Shown here: positions 22,490-34,619 of the stretch, piece by piece
Layout of the letters: every line of letters begins with the position of its first letter
Position numbering within the stretch: position 1 is the first letter of the stretch
Assembly (NCBI RefSeq): GCF_004664715.2
Contig: NC_051069.1
Coordinates: 79,010,647 to 79,074,646, forward strand
Source of the DNA: Peromyscus leucopus
Lineage: Eukaryota > Chordata > Mammalia > Rodentia > Cricetidae
Length of the DNA: 64,000 nucleotides
Direction of reading: 5' to 3'
Notes under the pieces: model-generated
The model's input: only the letters and a program-made list of their open reading frames with translations
The model's database searches: none
Told to the model about the DNA's origin: nothing
Made by a program: the position numbers and the translations under genes

Positions 22490-23117
22490 CTTCAGGACCA
22501 GAGAGGTCTAAATATTTAGGCCCCCAGCTCTTACAGGACCAAGCAACCAGGCCTATGGCTTCTTGGGAGATGCAGAGCATCCTGTGACCAGAACTCCAGC
22601 ACAGTGTCCTCAGAGGTCAGCAAAAGGCCTAAGCTTCTGTACCAATGTGCCCAGCATCTTCAGAAAAAATGGTGCTTTGGTTTCAGTGGTCTCTAAAGTC
22701 AGTGTGGGTGAGGCTCTAGGGGTCACTACAGTATACAGAGCCTATACTGATATGGTTCCAGAGGTTACTCTGGAACTGTAGCTCTCATCACAGTTCTCAT
22801 ATTGTAGACAGACCTCAGTGGGGTGCATATTTGGTATCCTGCACCCAGAAGGTTCATAGAATCCAAGATGTGACTGAGGGTTTGACTCTGTTTGCTTTGG
22901 TGCTAACATTTTATCCTATTGACACTTTGCCAAGACAGAATCACCTTAACCACTAAATTTGACAATCAGTACCAAGTTTCACCAGCCCACATAGCTGAAT
23001 TTTATGCAGATATCCATTTAAGAAGAGTGAAAGATAACAAAATATCCCAGTAGGTTCAGAAGAAGTCAAACTGAAAGGTAACCCCACTCTAACAGATCTG
23101 TAAAACATAGCAAAGAA

Positions 23118-23118
<1 letters not shown>
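22490..23118. other. Unassigned, mildly GC-richer stretch
   Basis: It has an open frame of 72 codons at 22563-22781 with no recognisable domain, and the sequence left of the nested B1 may belong with it. It could be an unrecognised retrocopy or repeat. I see no poly(A) or splice evidence. Confidence 0.3.

Positions 23119-23119
<1 letters not shown>

Positions 23120-23163
<44 letters not shown>
23120..23163. repeat. (CA)n microsatellite
   Basis: About 21 CA units. Confidence 0.96.
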
Positions 23164-23164
<1 letters not shown>

Positions 23165-24190
23165 ATAAAAAGAAACTAAATCTTTAAAAGAAAAATTTTA
23201 GGAAGTTTCTAAGAATTCAACCCCATTAGTATATAATATGTGTATTATCTGTATTGCTTTTTCATCAATTTTTTTTTTAGCATTTGAGAAAGCCAGAGAA
23301 AGAATAGCAGCTTTTATAAATGATGCTTTTAGATTCTCTTCTCTATAAAACAAAGGGATGACACATTGTTCAGAACTCAACTTATCAGATATCTGGTAGA
23401 CAAAAATAGTAAGAAGAATGATTTTTCACAGTTATGAAAGCATTTTGGACTAACAAAAGAAAAACTAGGTTTCATGATGACTGTTCTTTTGTCTTCAATG
23501 AAGTACACAGTGCCATCTGTCTCTGTTTTTTGTGCCCATGGTTAGATGCTGTCCTCCTGTCCAGAATAGGTAATTTGTGAGTCATAGCTGTGTTTCTGTG
23601 GAGCTTAGCATTTACTTAGTAATTAGCCCTTTTTTTTTTCTTTGTGATCTGACCTCAGGATAAAAACTGTTTTCAAATATGCACCATTTAAAAGTCTCTA
23701 TTGTGGCTGTATTGTAGGTTGGTACAGCTTCCAATACCCGAAGGCATAGGTTTCATTTCCCCAATTCATCTCAGCTCTCCATTTCTAGCATCATGTATAG
23801 TTATTGTTAAGATAAGCCACTAGTGACTCTCTGACCCTAAGGCTCTTGGGATCAATTTCAAATTCTCATAATTGACCCAAAGATTGTGATGAAAGCAGGT
23901 TCCATCTCATGTACAGAGAGGGCTCACTCCAATGCCAGAGTCCTGGATGAGATCCTGGAACAGAGACCTATGAGAACTACAAAATGCTAAAATGACATCT
24001 TGTGTTCAGAAGTATCCAAGTCACATCATCTGATACTGATTTAAAAAAAATGAGAATATATATTTTAAGAAGTAGAATATTTGTACCCTATAATTTAATG
24101 ATGAGATTTTCTTAGAACAAAGAAAGAGTACACTTATTCATTGGAAAGATGAAAAAGTATTTACTGATTTTATCTGGAAAGCTGACTATG
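23165..24190. other. Unassigned intergenic sequence
   Basis: No gene or clear repeat recognised. A B1-like remnant may lie at about 24190-24240, just before the MT LTR. Confidence 0.4.
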
Positions 24191-24261
24191 GTGGTACACT
24201 TCTGCAATCTCAGTACATGGAAAAGGGAGAGCTCCTTTGTTCAAGCTATGCTCATTGTGAC

Positions 24262-24475
24262 ACACAGTTCACTTTCTGTTGCCTGCAGATCAGGATGTAG
24301 AACTCTCAGCTCCTTCTCCGGCACTATGTCTGCCTGCATGCTGCCTTGCTTCCAGCCATGATGATAATGGACTAAACTTCTGAAACTGTAAGCCAGCCCC
24401 AATGAAATGTTTTCCTTTATAAGAGTTTCTGTGGTCATGGTGTCTCATCACAGCAATAGAAACCCAAACTAAGAT
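24262..24475 (+). mobile_element. MT-type MaLR 5' LTR, 5' truncated
   Basis: Its sequence ('ctgttgcctgcagatcagg' to 'caatagaaacccaaactaag') aligns to the 3' half of the LTR at 26445-26839 at roughly 92% by eye over about 210 bp. The first part of the LTR is missing. Confidence 0.85.
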
Positions 24476-24863
24476 GGAAGTTGGTACTGGGGTATTGCTG
24501 TGATAGGCCAGACCATGTTTTTGTTTGGAGGAATATGGACTGTGGAACTGTGGATTAGAAAATCAATTGAATGTTTTAAGTGGGGCTTAATGGGCCATCC
24601 TAGTAGGAATGTGAAAGACAGTGGTGCTGAGGGTGATTTGAACTGTGGGGCCAGACTCAAGAGGTTTTAGAGCAGAAAAATTTTAATATGTTGCCTAGAG
24701 ATCATTCTTGTGATATTTTGGGAAAGAATGTGGCTGCTTTTTGCCTTTATGTGAAGAGTCTGCCTGAGGCTAAAGTGAAGAGATTTGGATTAATTCCATT
24801 AGCAAAGGAAATCTCAAAACATCCCAGTATAGACTCTGTTGTTTGTTACTAGTGTTCACTCTT

Positions 24864-25432
24864 TTTTTTTTATCTTATTTTATTTTTTAAATTACACTCA
24901 TGATATTCGTTACTTACACTCATGATATTAATCACATTTGTGGTATTCATAGATTACATTCTCACTATTCATTCAATTATATATATATATATATGTATAT
25001 ATATACATACATATATATATTATTTTAAATGTCGAATGTCATTTCTTGAAGGGGGTAGGAGGTTAAATACAGGCTTACAGCACAATGGGAGGACCCCAGA
25101 GGGCAGAAGTTTGCTACTGATGTTTTACAATCTTGCATCTAAGCTGTTAACGCCCATTATTCAGGATACACAGACAAGGAACTTCCCTTAAGCATTCAGG
25201 AGGGTGGAACCTGGCAGGGAATTAGCATTGGGAGGATATCAAGGTCAAGGTCCGCAAGCAAGGCAACAGTTACCCAAAACAGGCGTCAGGACCCTGCAGG
25301 TCCTCCTTTTATTAAAAAATGAGCTTCTGACTTGGGTTGCGTGGGACGTCAGCACGTCACCTTACCCGTCATGGAGACGCCTGCCCAGGCCACACAGGTG
25401 CTCTGTCTTAGGTTTGTCAGTGCCCCCCAGGC
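24864..25432 (-). mobile_element. Unidentified poly(A) retroposon with 16-bp target-site duplication
   Basis: The perfect 16-bp repeat actagtgttcactctt flanks it at 24848-24863 and 25433-25448. The left end is a T run, meaning an A tail on the minus strand, so it was inserted by the L1 machinery. The 5' part (minus strand, 25432 inward) has CRE-like half-sites (GTGACGTGCTGACGTC) and a GC-rich stretch. The 3' part is AT-rich with a (TA)n tract at about 24978-25020. The sequence reminds me of an ERVK-type LTR transcript, but I cannot name the family. No coding capacity is evident. Confidence 0.85.
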
Positions 25433-25654
25433 ACTAGTGTTCACTCTTAGGAAGATGTATAATGAAAAGGAGCAAGCCGAGCAAGTAAAAATACAAAATG
25501 TACAGATTGAGGACAAAAGGGGCCCGAGAAGTGGAAGGAGACTGTGTTAAAGGAGATAAATAGATTAAGAAATGGAATAAAGGGACTGGTGACCTCAGGG
25601 CAAGATCCCACCCAGCCAAACTTCCAATTTGTGAAAAGGAACTAAAGGAAAGCT

Positions 25655-25765
25655 CATAGCTGGGTGTGGTGGTGCATGCTTTTATAATCCCAGCACTCCA
25701 GAGGCAGAGGCAGGAGGATCTCTGAGTTCAAAGCCAGCCTGCTCTGTAGAGCAAGTCCAAGGGAA
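25655..25765 (+). mobile_element. B1 SINE in MaLR internal region
   Basis: 'agctgggtgtggtggtgcat' through 'ctgagttcaaagccagcc' to 'tgtagagcaagtcc' is a plus-strand B1. Confidence 0.9.
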
Positions 25766-26444
25766 GGCAAGCTTAGGCAGTGAAGGAAACTGTTGAAATC
25801 AGAAAGATGTAACTGAACAAGGCCATGTTCCAGCTGCAACAAGCAGCAGAACTTGGAAGCTTTGGCCACATGGTTCTGGCTTTAGAATCAAGGATAGAAG
25901 AAAGGGATATGGAAGCTTTCTCTGTTACTAAGGAAAGCCCTGAGGCCAGGCATGTGGCATGGGTGTCCCTACATGGAGGTCTAGAGAGGCCATTGTGTAT
26001 AGCTGTGAAGGCAAATCCTGGATTGCCTTGGACACCCCAAGATGTTGGAGATGCCATAACTGTGGGATACCTGCTGAGGAAAGCAGCTAACAGGAAGTGG
26101 AACAAGCCCAAGAGGAAGAAGTGTTGCAGTCAATGAAACTGAAAGGAGTAGGAGATGTGAAGAGTATTTTTGCCCACCTGGTTTTCCATCTTGCTTTGGT
26201 CCTCAATATCCTCCTATTCCTCCATTTTGGAGTGGTAATGTATATCCTGTGCCATTATATGAAGTATGTTATCTGTTTTTTAATTTTGATTTTATAGGGG
26301 ATTACAGTTAAAAGATTGCATGGCTATCAGAAGAGACCTTGAACTTTGGACATTGTTGAGACTGTGATAGACTATGGGGACTTTTGAAGTTGGACTAAAT
26401 GCATTATATTATGGTTACAGGCCTGTGGGGGCCAGGCAGTGGCA

Positions 26445-26839
26445 TGTGGTGGTTTGAATAGATATAGCACCCATAGACTTATGTGGCTGAATGTTTGGCC
26501 TATAGAGAGTGGCACTATTAGGAGATGTGACCTTGTTGGAATAGGTGTGGCCTTGTTGAAGGAGGTGTGTCACTGTGAGGATGGGTTTTGAGGTCTCATA
26601 TGCTGAAGCTGTACCCAATATGCAGGACAGTTCACTTCCTGTTGCCTGCAGATCAAGATGTAGAACTCTCAGCTCTTTCTCCAGCACTATGTCTGCCTGC
26701 ATGCTGCCTTGCTTTCTGCCATGATGATAATGGACTAAACCTCTGAAACTGTAAGCCAGCCCCAATAAAATGTTTTCCTTTATAAGACTTTCTGTGGTCA
26801 TGATATCTCTTCACAACTATAGAAACCCTAACTAAATCA
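26445..26839 (+). mobile_element. MT-type MaLR 3' LTR, full length
   Basis: Starts with the diagnostic 'tgtggtggtttgaatag', carries 'gtggcactattaggagatg', 'gatgataatggactaaacc' and an AATAAA at about 26764, and ends 'aaccctaactaaatca'. About 395 bp, the expected MT size. Confidence 0.9.
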
Positions 26840-26939
26840 CCTGTCAACTTGAATTTAATTCCTAGAGTCCAGATGGTGGAAGGAAAGAAATTACTTGCAT
26901 GAATTGTCCCGACTTTAGTGTATGCAATGTGAATATATG

Positions 26940-26962
26940 TATGTATATATATATATATACAA
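26940..26962. repeat. (TA)n microsatellite
   Basis: Short TATG/TA tract downstream of the MT LTR. Confidence 0.8.
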
Positions 26963-27224
26963 TAAGTAAACAAACAAATAAATGGAATTAAAGCTTAAAT
27001 TTAAAAATACATAGCATTGTATTGTTTGCCTTAGTCTTTTTCTAGTCATCCATTTCTATATATGGGAGGTTAATTGACAATGAAATGATAAAACTTGCGA
27101 GTGCTATACACAAGTTCTATGTGGTTGGGGTGAGTCTTCTGATGTTAGGATAGTCTAGGATATAAATTTGGGGCCTATAATCTCAAGGAACAGATATATC
27201 AAGGTGTATTTATTGCACAAATCC

Positions 27225-27690
27225 TAAATGGTCTTATAATAAAAACCCAGAGCCAGTTATCAGGGTGAAAGCTGAAAGATCAGAGAAGCAGAACAAGTCA
27301 CAGCCACCACCTCTTACCTCACCAACTACTCAGCCTGAAAGAGGGGGAGTTCCTTTCTCCTCCCACCTTATATTCCTTTCTCTGCCCAGCCATGTCACTT
27401 CCTGTCTCAACCTTCTTAGTTCTGAGATTAAAAGTGTGTGATCCCAAGTGCTGGAATTAAAGGTGTGTGCCCATCACTGCTTGGCTCTGTTTCTCTTTTA
27501 GACAGGATTAATCTCATGTAGCACAGTGTGGGCTTGAACTCACAGAAATCCAGATGGATCTCTGTCTCTGCCTCCTGAGTGCTAAGACTAAAGGTGTGTG
27601 CTACCACTGCCTGATCTCTATGGCTAACTCTGTGGCTAGCTCTGTCCTCTGATCTTCAGGCCAGCTTTATTTCCTAGATTACAAACAATG
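27225..27690 (+). mobile_element. LTR-like rodent repeat containing a B1-like module
   Basis: It starts near 'ctaaatggtcttataataaa', runs through 'aaagctgaaagatcagagaa' and a reverse B1-like block (about 27505-27620), and ends 'acaaacaatgtatcaccaca'. The same overall design, an LTR body with a B1-derived middle, is seen in the LTR at 59468. The boundaries are approximate. Confidence 0.6.
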
Positions 27691-29030
27691 TATCACCACA
27701 TGTGTTGGGTGATGATCATAAATGAGCTTGCCTCTTGGGTTCAGACTGTCCTGACTTCTACCTTTTGGGAATTGTTGGTGAGTCATGCTTGCTTGGACAC
27801 TTCCACATCTCCACACTGCTTCCTTGGTTAGCAATACTCTTCTGCACAGGGCATCTTTTGATGCAGAATGGAATGGGAAAACTATACACACGATGTTTAG
27901 ATACTAGAATAAATAAGTTTTGAGTACCATAGCAACCACAAATGTACACTGTGTGGCAGGTACAATTCTTAATAATGTGTAAATATGAACTTGCTTAAAT
28001 GTACCCTAGTTTGCACATGAGGAAGCTGAAGTACATAGTAGTTCAGTTATTTGTGTGGAATTGCTTTACTGCCAACTTATAACTCTGGGATTTGAACTCA
28101 AAATCTGGCTCATAAGTCTTCAGGTGAGACCTGCTATGCTTTATAGATGCAGGGTGGTTGGATAAAGTTATATGATGCTTTTCAAGTAAAAAACAAAAGA
28201 ATCTGGGAATCCAAATGAGAGAGAAAAAACATGTTAAATATAGTATCTCCTAAAACAAACTTTAGCATTCAGAATAGTAGGTCCCCTAGAGGATGCTATC
28301 TTGGATGTGCTGTCTCTATTAGTTTGTCAAGCAGATATTTTTAAAAAAATATTGTTATTTCTAAGGGCTTTGAAGTCAAACTGCATGTCTGAATCTTCCA
28401 TCTTGTAAGTCTTTAGCAGCAATGTCTAAAAATTTCCTACAGGGGTAAGGGAAAACTAATTTCAAGTGTCCAGCCTCAAACTCCAGATATGAGATCAAGC
28501 ATTCCCAGCTTAGGCACTCAATCAAGCATACTCTGGCATTAGGGTAAGAACTAGGCTTCCCCATTTAGGCTTCAAATTAAGCAACCCTGGAATCTCTAGG
28601 TGTATGGCCAGTTGCTCCAGATAATCAACACAAATGGGCTTACACAGAGAAGACTCTCTTTCCAGTCAACTTTGATGGAGATTATAATAGCACAAGACCC
28701 TGAGAATCATGACAGTTGAGAGCTCAGCACTTAAAGGAGCCATTCATACCCTCCTCTCTAAGCCTTAAGAAAATAGAGCAAAAAAAGTATATAAGAATTG
28801 GGGTATAAGGATGAAGGGCTGTGAAATTTCATCTTCTGAGTAATGCATAGCTATTTCAACCACGAACCTGTAGCAACTCTAGATGACTGAACTGCATCTT
28901 CATAAGAATGAGCCCATCAACAAACAGGCGCATGGGTCTTGTCTCTTCACAAATGAACTATTTCTTGTGGATGGATTCAGGGAAAGAGTAAATCTCTATT
29001 TTCAATTGTGGACCTGCTGGTGACCCCATG
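27691..29030. other. Unassigned intergenic sequence
   Basis: No gene or confident repeat. The frames at 27679-27949 lie opposite one another and look like chance. Confidence 0.4.
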
Positions 29031-29440
29031 TGTAGGGAGCAGAGAAAGTCCTGAATGTGAGTGAATGTGTGTTGTTGACATGGGCTTGACCATGGCAAGT
29101 ACTCCAAGGCTTCAGTTCCATGGGAATGGTAAAGCCTTACCTAGGAAAGGCTAAGAGGGGTGGCAAAGCTTTCCACTGAAGTCCAAGTGTAAGTGATCAG
29201 TGTGTGCAAACACCAGCAATTGCAGCTCCTTCCTCCTGGATGCTAATGGCCTGAGACTGACGCCTACAGAGACCTCCTATGGAGACGAGCTAACCATTCC
29301 CTCTGTGCTGTACATAATAAACATGCTGAGGTTCTGGATTGCAGTGGTAGCAGATGTCACCTGGTCGCAGTTTTGTTGAGTGTGTATCTGTCCTATCTTC
29401 ACTCCTCTGCTAGTTAGGGTTCCAGGATCCAAGCAGCATG
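29031..29440 (+). mobile_element. Putative solo ERV LTR
   Basis: It begins 'tgtagggagcagagaaag', carries an AATAAA-containing 'gtacataataaacatgctg' at about 29313 and continues 'ttttgttgagtgtgtatctg'. This is the order of R-U5 sequence in an LTR. The right boundary and any target-site duplication were not found. Confidence 0.55.
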
Positions 29441-29766
29441 TGTCATGTCACCCATCAGGATCTAAATCTAAGGGTCATAGAGATGGCCCTGATTAAACTA
29501 AATAGGTCTCTCACACACAAAACAATAAGCCACGAGTCTGCAAAAGATACAGGTAAGGATCAAGGGGTTGGTTGATAGGGGTGGAAGTGATGCCACCATG
29601 GTGAGTTTGTCTTGAGTTATAGGAGTGGGTTCTTTTTCTCCTTAAATTTACAGAATAAAAAGACAAGAAAGGCAACTTCTCAGTCCTCAGTTGATTTTAT
29701 TGAAATCAAACACACATGCACATGTGTGTATGTGCACCCCTCCACCCCATCCCTCATCCTCCAGAA

Positions 29767-29800
29767 AGAGAGGGGGGAGGGAGGAGAAAGGGAGGGAGGA

Positions 29801-29833
<33 letters not shown>

Positions 29834-29895
29834 GACAGAGAGAGACAGAGAGATAGAGACAGAAAGAGAGAGAGTGACAGAGAGCAAAACACAGA
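29767..29895. repeat. Purine-rich (GA)n tract
   Basis: GGGAG, GAGA and GACAGAGA units for about 130 bp. The Arg/Glu and Ser/Leu frames here are low-complexity translations only. Confidence 0.95.
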
Positions 29896-30658
29896 GAGAC
29901 AAAGTTCCCAGATGATAAGAGGACTCAAAGATAGTATCTTGAGTTTTGTCTGTGAAACCAGACTTATTTTTGGAGGAGGAATGAATTCCCTTTCTCCTTC
30001 AGAATTGGCTAGTTTGAGCTGTTTTGGAACTTGATAATCCAGACCAAAAGAAGGGAAGTGTATTGTTTAGTGGCACAGGATCCTCCCCACCCCCAAAACA
30101 CACATACAGTGGGAGATTTGAAAGTCCCACCAAACAGTTCCCTCTGGTGGGAAAAAGCCCACTGAGACTTTGTCTTGGAGAGGGAGAAGAACCAGGAAGT
30201 TGACAATCTGAACTGTTAAGGTGAAAAAATACATGAATATAACTAGAGCATTGCCTGATTGCACGACAAAGAACTGATCTTATGGTTCTCTCTCTCAGAG
30301 GTCACTGTAACTTTTTTTGTCATTTTGGGGAGATGACCTCTCTGGTATCATAGAAAAGATGATGCTGGGAGATAGTAGCCAGGATTCCCCCAGTGAGGAT
30401 TGTTCTCAGAGTTGGAATAAAATTTGACAATTGAGACTGGGGATCTAGGATGAAGGACAGCCATTAATTGGTTGCCATGGCTTCTTTTTTAGCATTTCTG
30501 ATACTTGAAATAGCACCTGCAAAGTACATATAATAATGACTGTAGATCTACCAGTTTTTTTCTCCTTTCTCATGGATGCTTAGCCAGAGAAGGGGAACAC
30601 AAAGGAGAGTCAACCAAAAATCCTTCACATGAGTTTTCATCTATATTGACACGTTCAA

Positions 30659-30739
<81 letters not shown>
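30659..30739. repeat. (TA)n(TG)n microsatellite
   Basis: A short TA block followed by about 33 TG units with one CG interruption. Confidence 0.97.
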
Positions 30740-30741
<2 letters not shown>

Positions 30742-33700
30742 ACCTATCTTTAGTATTGTATATTTTATGAAATAACCCCACTGGTATGGTCAGGAGTTTG
30801 AGGAGATTTTTATGCATCAGCTTGAAATTTGAGAGTGACCATTGCCTTTCAATAACCATATCATTATCAGGAGATAAGGTGAGAGAGAAATGGTTTCTTT
30901 ACATCTATATTGACATAAGTTTTGATTGACAGGTCAAGTGTAACTGTGCAATCAACTGTTCATTACGCCAGACTTTTGCATATGAGGATGAATGCCTGGC
31001 AACTTTACAAGGGAAATCATTTAAAGTTGTGGCACAACTAGACATGAATATCCCAGTGACAATCTGAGAAATAAAGATAATTTCATTGGATCCATGAGCA
31101 CCATGCAGGTACCTTGAATAATTTCCCCTCAACCTGTGAGTTTGACGTCAGATTATCTGGTAACTTCATTTAATGTGGGAACATGGATGGTTAGGGAACG
31201 GAATGGCACATTGCAACTATGAGAAGTAATCTTCCAGAGTGGGAACACACTTAGAACTGATTTCAGCATTTAAGAGGGTAGGGCTGGTTTTCTCGGATTC
31301 AGGTAGGTGCTTCATTGTGGTACTGAGCCAAGGTCATGATATCCTATATCTGGGAAGTGTTTTCCATTTCAAGAAGAAAATCAGTACTGAGAAATAATTG
31401 TATATAAACCATCACATATAGATGAAGTCTAATGTGTGAGGACTGCAGTCTCTTGAGCTGTGAAACATACTAGTAACTTTACATTTTGGTTAAAATTTAT
31501 TGTTGATTATTTAAAAATATGCAGAAAGTCAAGATAAAGCAATCATTTATTGCTTCGGCAAATTGAAGACCTGTTCCTCAGGCATTAGCTGGGCTCGAGG
31601 GGAGCCTCTGGCTCCTTTATCTTCTTCCTTTTACCAGTTGTTCTATCTATTTGAAATAAGTCAGAGGCTTTTTTAATTTGGACTATGACTTTACTAGGAA
31701 GAATGAAGAAAACCTTTCCTCCATGTTGACCCTCCTCTTTGTAAACTGGGCACTGATCAGAGTCCATGTGGATGAATCTCCATGGCCTCACTGAACAAGA
31801 GGACAGGTGGCTCATTAGGGCTCTAAGACATTTGGAGATATAGCCCACAGTTTATTGGGACCAAGTTGACCTTGGAGGGCAAGGGGCAAAATATTTTCCC
31901 CTTTAATTGCCCTGTCCACATTAATATAGACCTCCAAATATGCTTATTGAACATTCAGAAGGCCAGTTAAATGGGTCTGGTACTTTTAACTACTGTGTAA
32001 GATTTAGACAAAGCTTGGGCAGAAACCAGATACTTTTAAATAAATCTTAATTGGCATACATTTCTGTTCTTTTAATTCAGTACTTGCATTACCAAGAGCA
32101 GACTGACAACTAAAGCTAACTCCATTAGTTTAAATGGAGGTTTGATATTCATGAATTGGAATTCTGACCTTAGAAACATTAACATCATAATTTATTCAGA
32201 CCTTGGTAACTTGGTTAGGCTTTTTGGCTTCCTTTCCTATTTTGGAAGAAACAACCACCATCTTAATCATGATACACAGATCCTTTACTAAAGATATATC
32301 CATTCTTACATGTCTTTACATTTATGATTTCTAGTTAGTCATTATCTTTTATTTTACTTTCTTTTTAATATTACAAGACACAGTAATTTAACAAAATGTG
32401 TTATCTTAGTTAAAGAGAATTGAATCTAATATATATTCTAATATATATATATAATAATGTAATAGATTAACATTACCTGTGTACATGGTGTTAAACCATG
32501 AAGCTTTGTAAATTCCCAGGTAAACGTTACAGAAAACACAAGACAGTCAAAAATCTTTTTGTTGTTGTTGTTATTTGTTTCTTGCTTAGAAAGTCCAGAG
32601 AATGATTTACCATAACCATTATTTAGTTTGAGTGAATGCAAGTAGCAGATAGAAGAAGCAGATACATTTAAAAAAATCACCATCAAATCTTTATTTTAGC
32701 ATTCAGCATAAACAAACTAAGGAAGCCCTGTTAAAACTATTGTATTGGAGTTACTAGTTGAGGATTTTTTTCAAGTAAAAAGTCTTTTCTATCTTCACCA
32801 TGGGTGAGCATCCCATTAGCTGTTTTTGCTATAGACATCTTTATATTCTGAGAACAAATAGTAGCTTCTGTTGGAAATATCTTTCCCCTTACCTGTTCTT
32901 AAGGGCACAATGCCTTTACTCACAGACTGTTCTGTTGTCTTTTCTTCCTGTCAGCATGACTCAGGACAAGATGCTTTGGAGGACACTTTGGGACAAACAT
33001 GCTTGAATCTGCACTGGGAGGGCGAAAATCTCTTCTCTAGAGCTAGCTTCTCAGTGAGCTTAAACAGCACAGGACAGTTTACCAATATAACATATCCACA
33101 AAAGCATGTGCTTCTCTGCTATTGAGTCCAGTGTTGACAGGCTGGATGCAAATCATCTGTTCACCTTATAACCTACATGGACATATAATCTACAGATGAA
33201 TGCTGTCATCCACTGGCTCCTGCGCTGGGTACCAGGATTGACAAAATTCAGATTTTTTTTCTTTTGTGAAGAGTATTATTAGAGACAGAGCACTTGCTCT
33301 TGAAGAGTCATCCTTTGATATTCTTAAACTTTATCAGGTTATGAGTTAGTGGCAGCCAACACCTATGATCAAAGAGGATTAAGTCATTAGAAGTATTTGT
33401 CTTTAACCAATGTCCAAGCTGAGATAGTCCCTGGTTAGACTCGGGGTGACTAACTTTTTGAAAATCTGAAATATCAGGTTGTGTGTGTATACAAATGGAA
33501 ATGAAAAACTTAATAGAACAAATATCCCCATTTTCCATTTTTTTAAAGGGCCATGTTCTTGAGGCTCTGGAGACCTAATTTCCTTGTCACAGTTCTTTAA
33601 GAGGCAGGCCATCTTTCTGACAATTGTGGAAGCATTGGTTCCCACTTTTAGGAAAAAACAGGAAACAATCGAAAGAATTTGGTAGAGAGTGTCCTTTTAT

Positions 33701-34200
33701 CTTCCTACTTCTAAGTTCATTATTAAGAAGGGTGTTTCTGGCCACAAGGGAGGGAGATCTCTCAGCATGCCTCATGTGATCTCACCCTCTGGTACTTGGG
33801 CTCATCACCCTCAGGTGGCAAAAAGGGTCAGTGCTAACCTATGACCCCCAATACTGGTCCTAATAGCTTTGCTTATACCCCAGATATCTCTGAGCCTTTG
33901 AACAAAAGTGGAACACATTAATGGAGGGTCACCTATCCATCCTGTGATCTAGCAGCTCTATGAGCAGCTCCAGTTTTTTGGAGAACGATCAGCCCTATTG
34001 AATGTCCCTGGGATTGGTCCCTCAGATGGGGGTGGTTCGTGCTTATGGAAGCACATGGTCCCAGATTCTGACATTTTCCCTTTTGATTTAGATAGCTCTT
34101 ATGCCTCCATTCCTGTAGGTATACTAACTTCCTCCTAACCTCTTCTCTGAAAGGACAGATCAAAGTAAGGGGAGCCTGATGCTTGAAATATAGATCTTCT
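30740..34200. other. Long stretch without recognisable gene or repeat
   Basis: Only short open frames occur. The frame at 31585-31848 (minus) is followed by AATAAA about 35 bases after its stop. I do not recognise the product and see no poly(A) tract. TA and TTG/TTA micro-tracts occur at 32440-32460 and 32555-32575. It may include unique non-coding DNA. Confidence 0.4.
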
Positions 34201-34207
34201 CTTTGGG

Positions 34208-34460
<253 letters not shown>

Positions 34461-34474
34461 AAGGAATGTGTAGC

Positions 34475-34615
34475 CCAGGCTACTCCTGCCTCTGCCTCCT
34501 TCAGCAAATCCTACCAGCATTCACCACCACAACCAGAAAACATTTTTTTGCACCCGCTTCTGCTTTCTGAGTGCTGGGGTTAAAGGTGTGAGGCACCATC
34601 CCCCAGCTGGAGTTT
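34475..34615 (-). mobile_element. B1-like SINE fragment
   Basis: 'tagcccaggctactcctgc', then 'ctgagtgctggggttaaagg' and 'aggcaccatcccccagct' are reverse B1 blocks with an unrelated middle. The T-rich microsatellite on its left probably grew from its A tail. Confidence 0.65.
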
Positions 34616-34619
34616 TCAT

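Larger units (their letters stand above)
24476..26444 (+). mobile_element. MaLR internal region (MT-int), interrupted
   Basis: Begins 'ggaagttggtactggggtat' directly after the 5' LTR and ends in a polypurine-like 'ctgtgggggccaggcagtgg' before the 3' LTR. MaLR internal regions are non-coding, and only short frames are seen here (for example 25825-26136). It is interrupted by a retroposon (24864-25432) and a B1 (25655-25765). Confidence 0.8.

Noticed and set aside
22563..22781. 72-codon frame suggesting an unknown retrogene
   Set aside because: No recognisable domain, poly(A) or duplication; left as unassigned.
31585..31848. 87-codon minus-strand frame with AATAAA soon after its stop, possible retrocopy
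   Set aside because: The product is not recognised, there is no poly(A) tract or target duplication, and an 87-codon frame is expected by chance in 64 kb.
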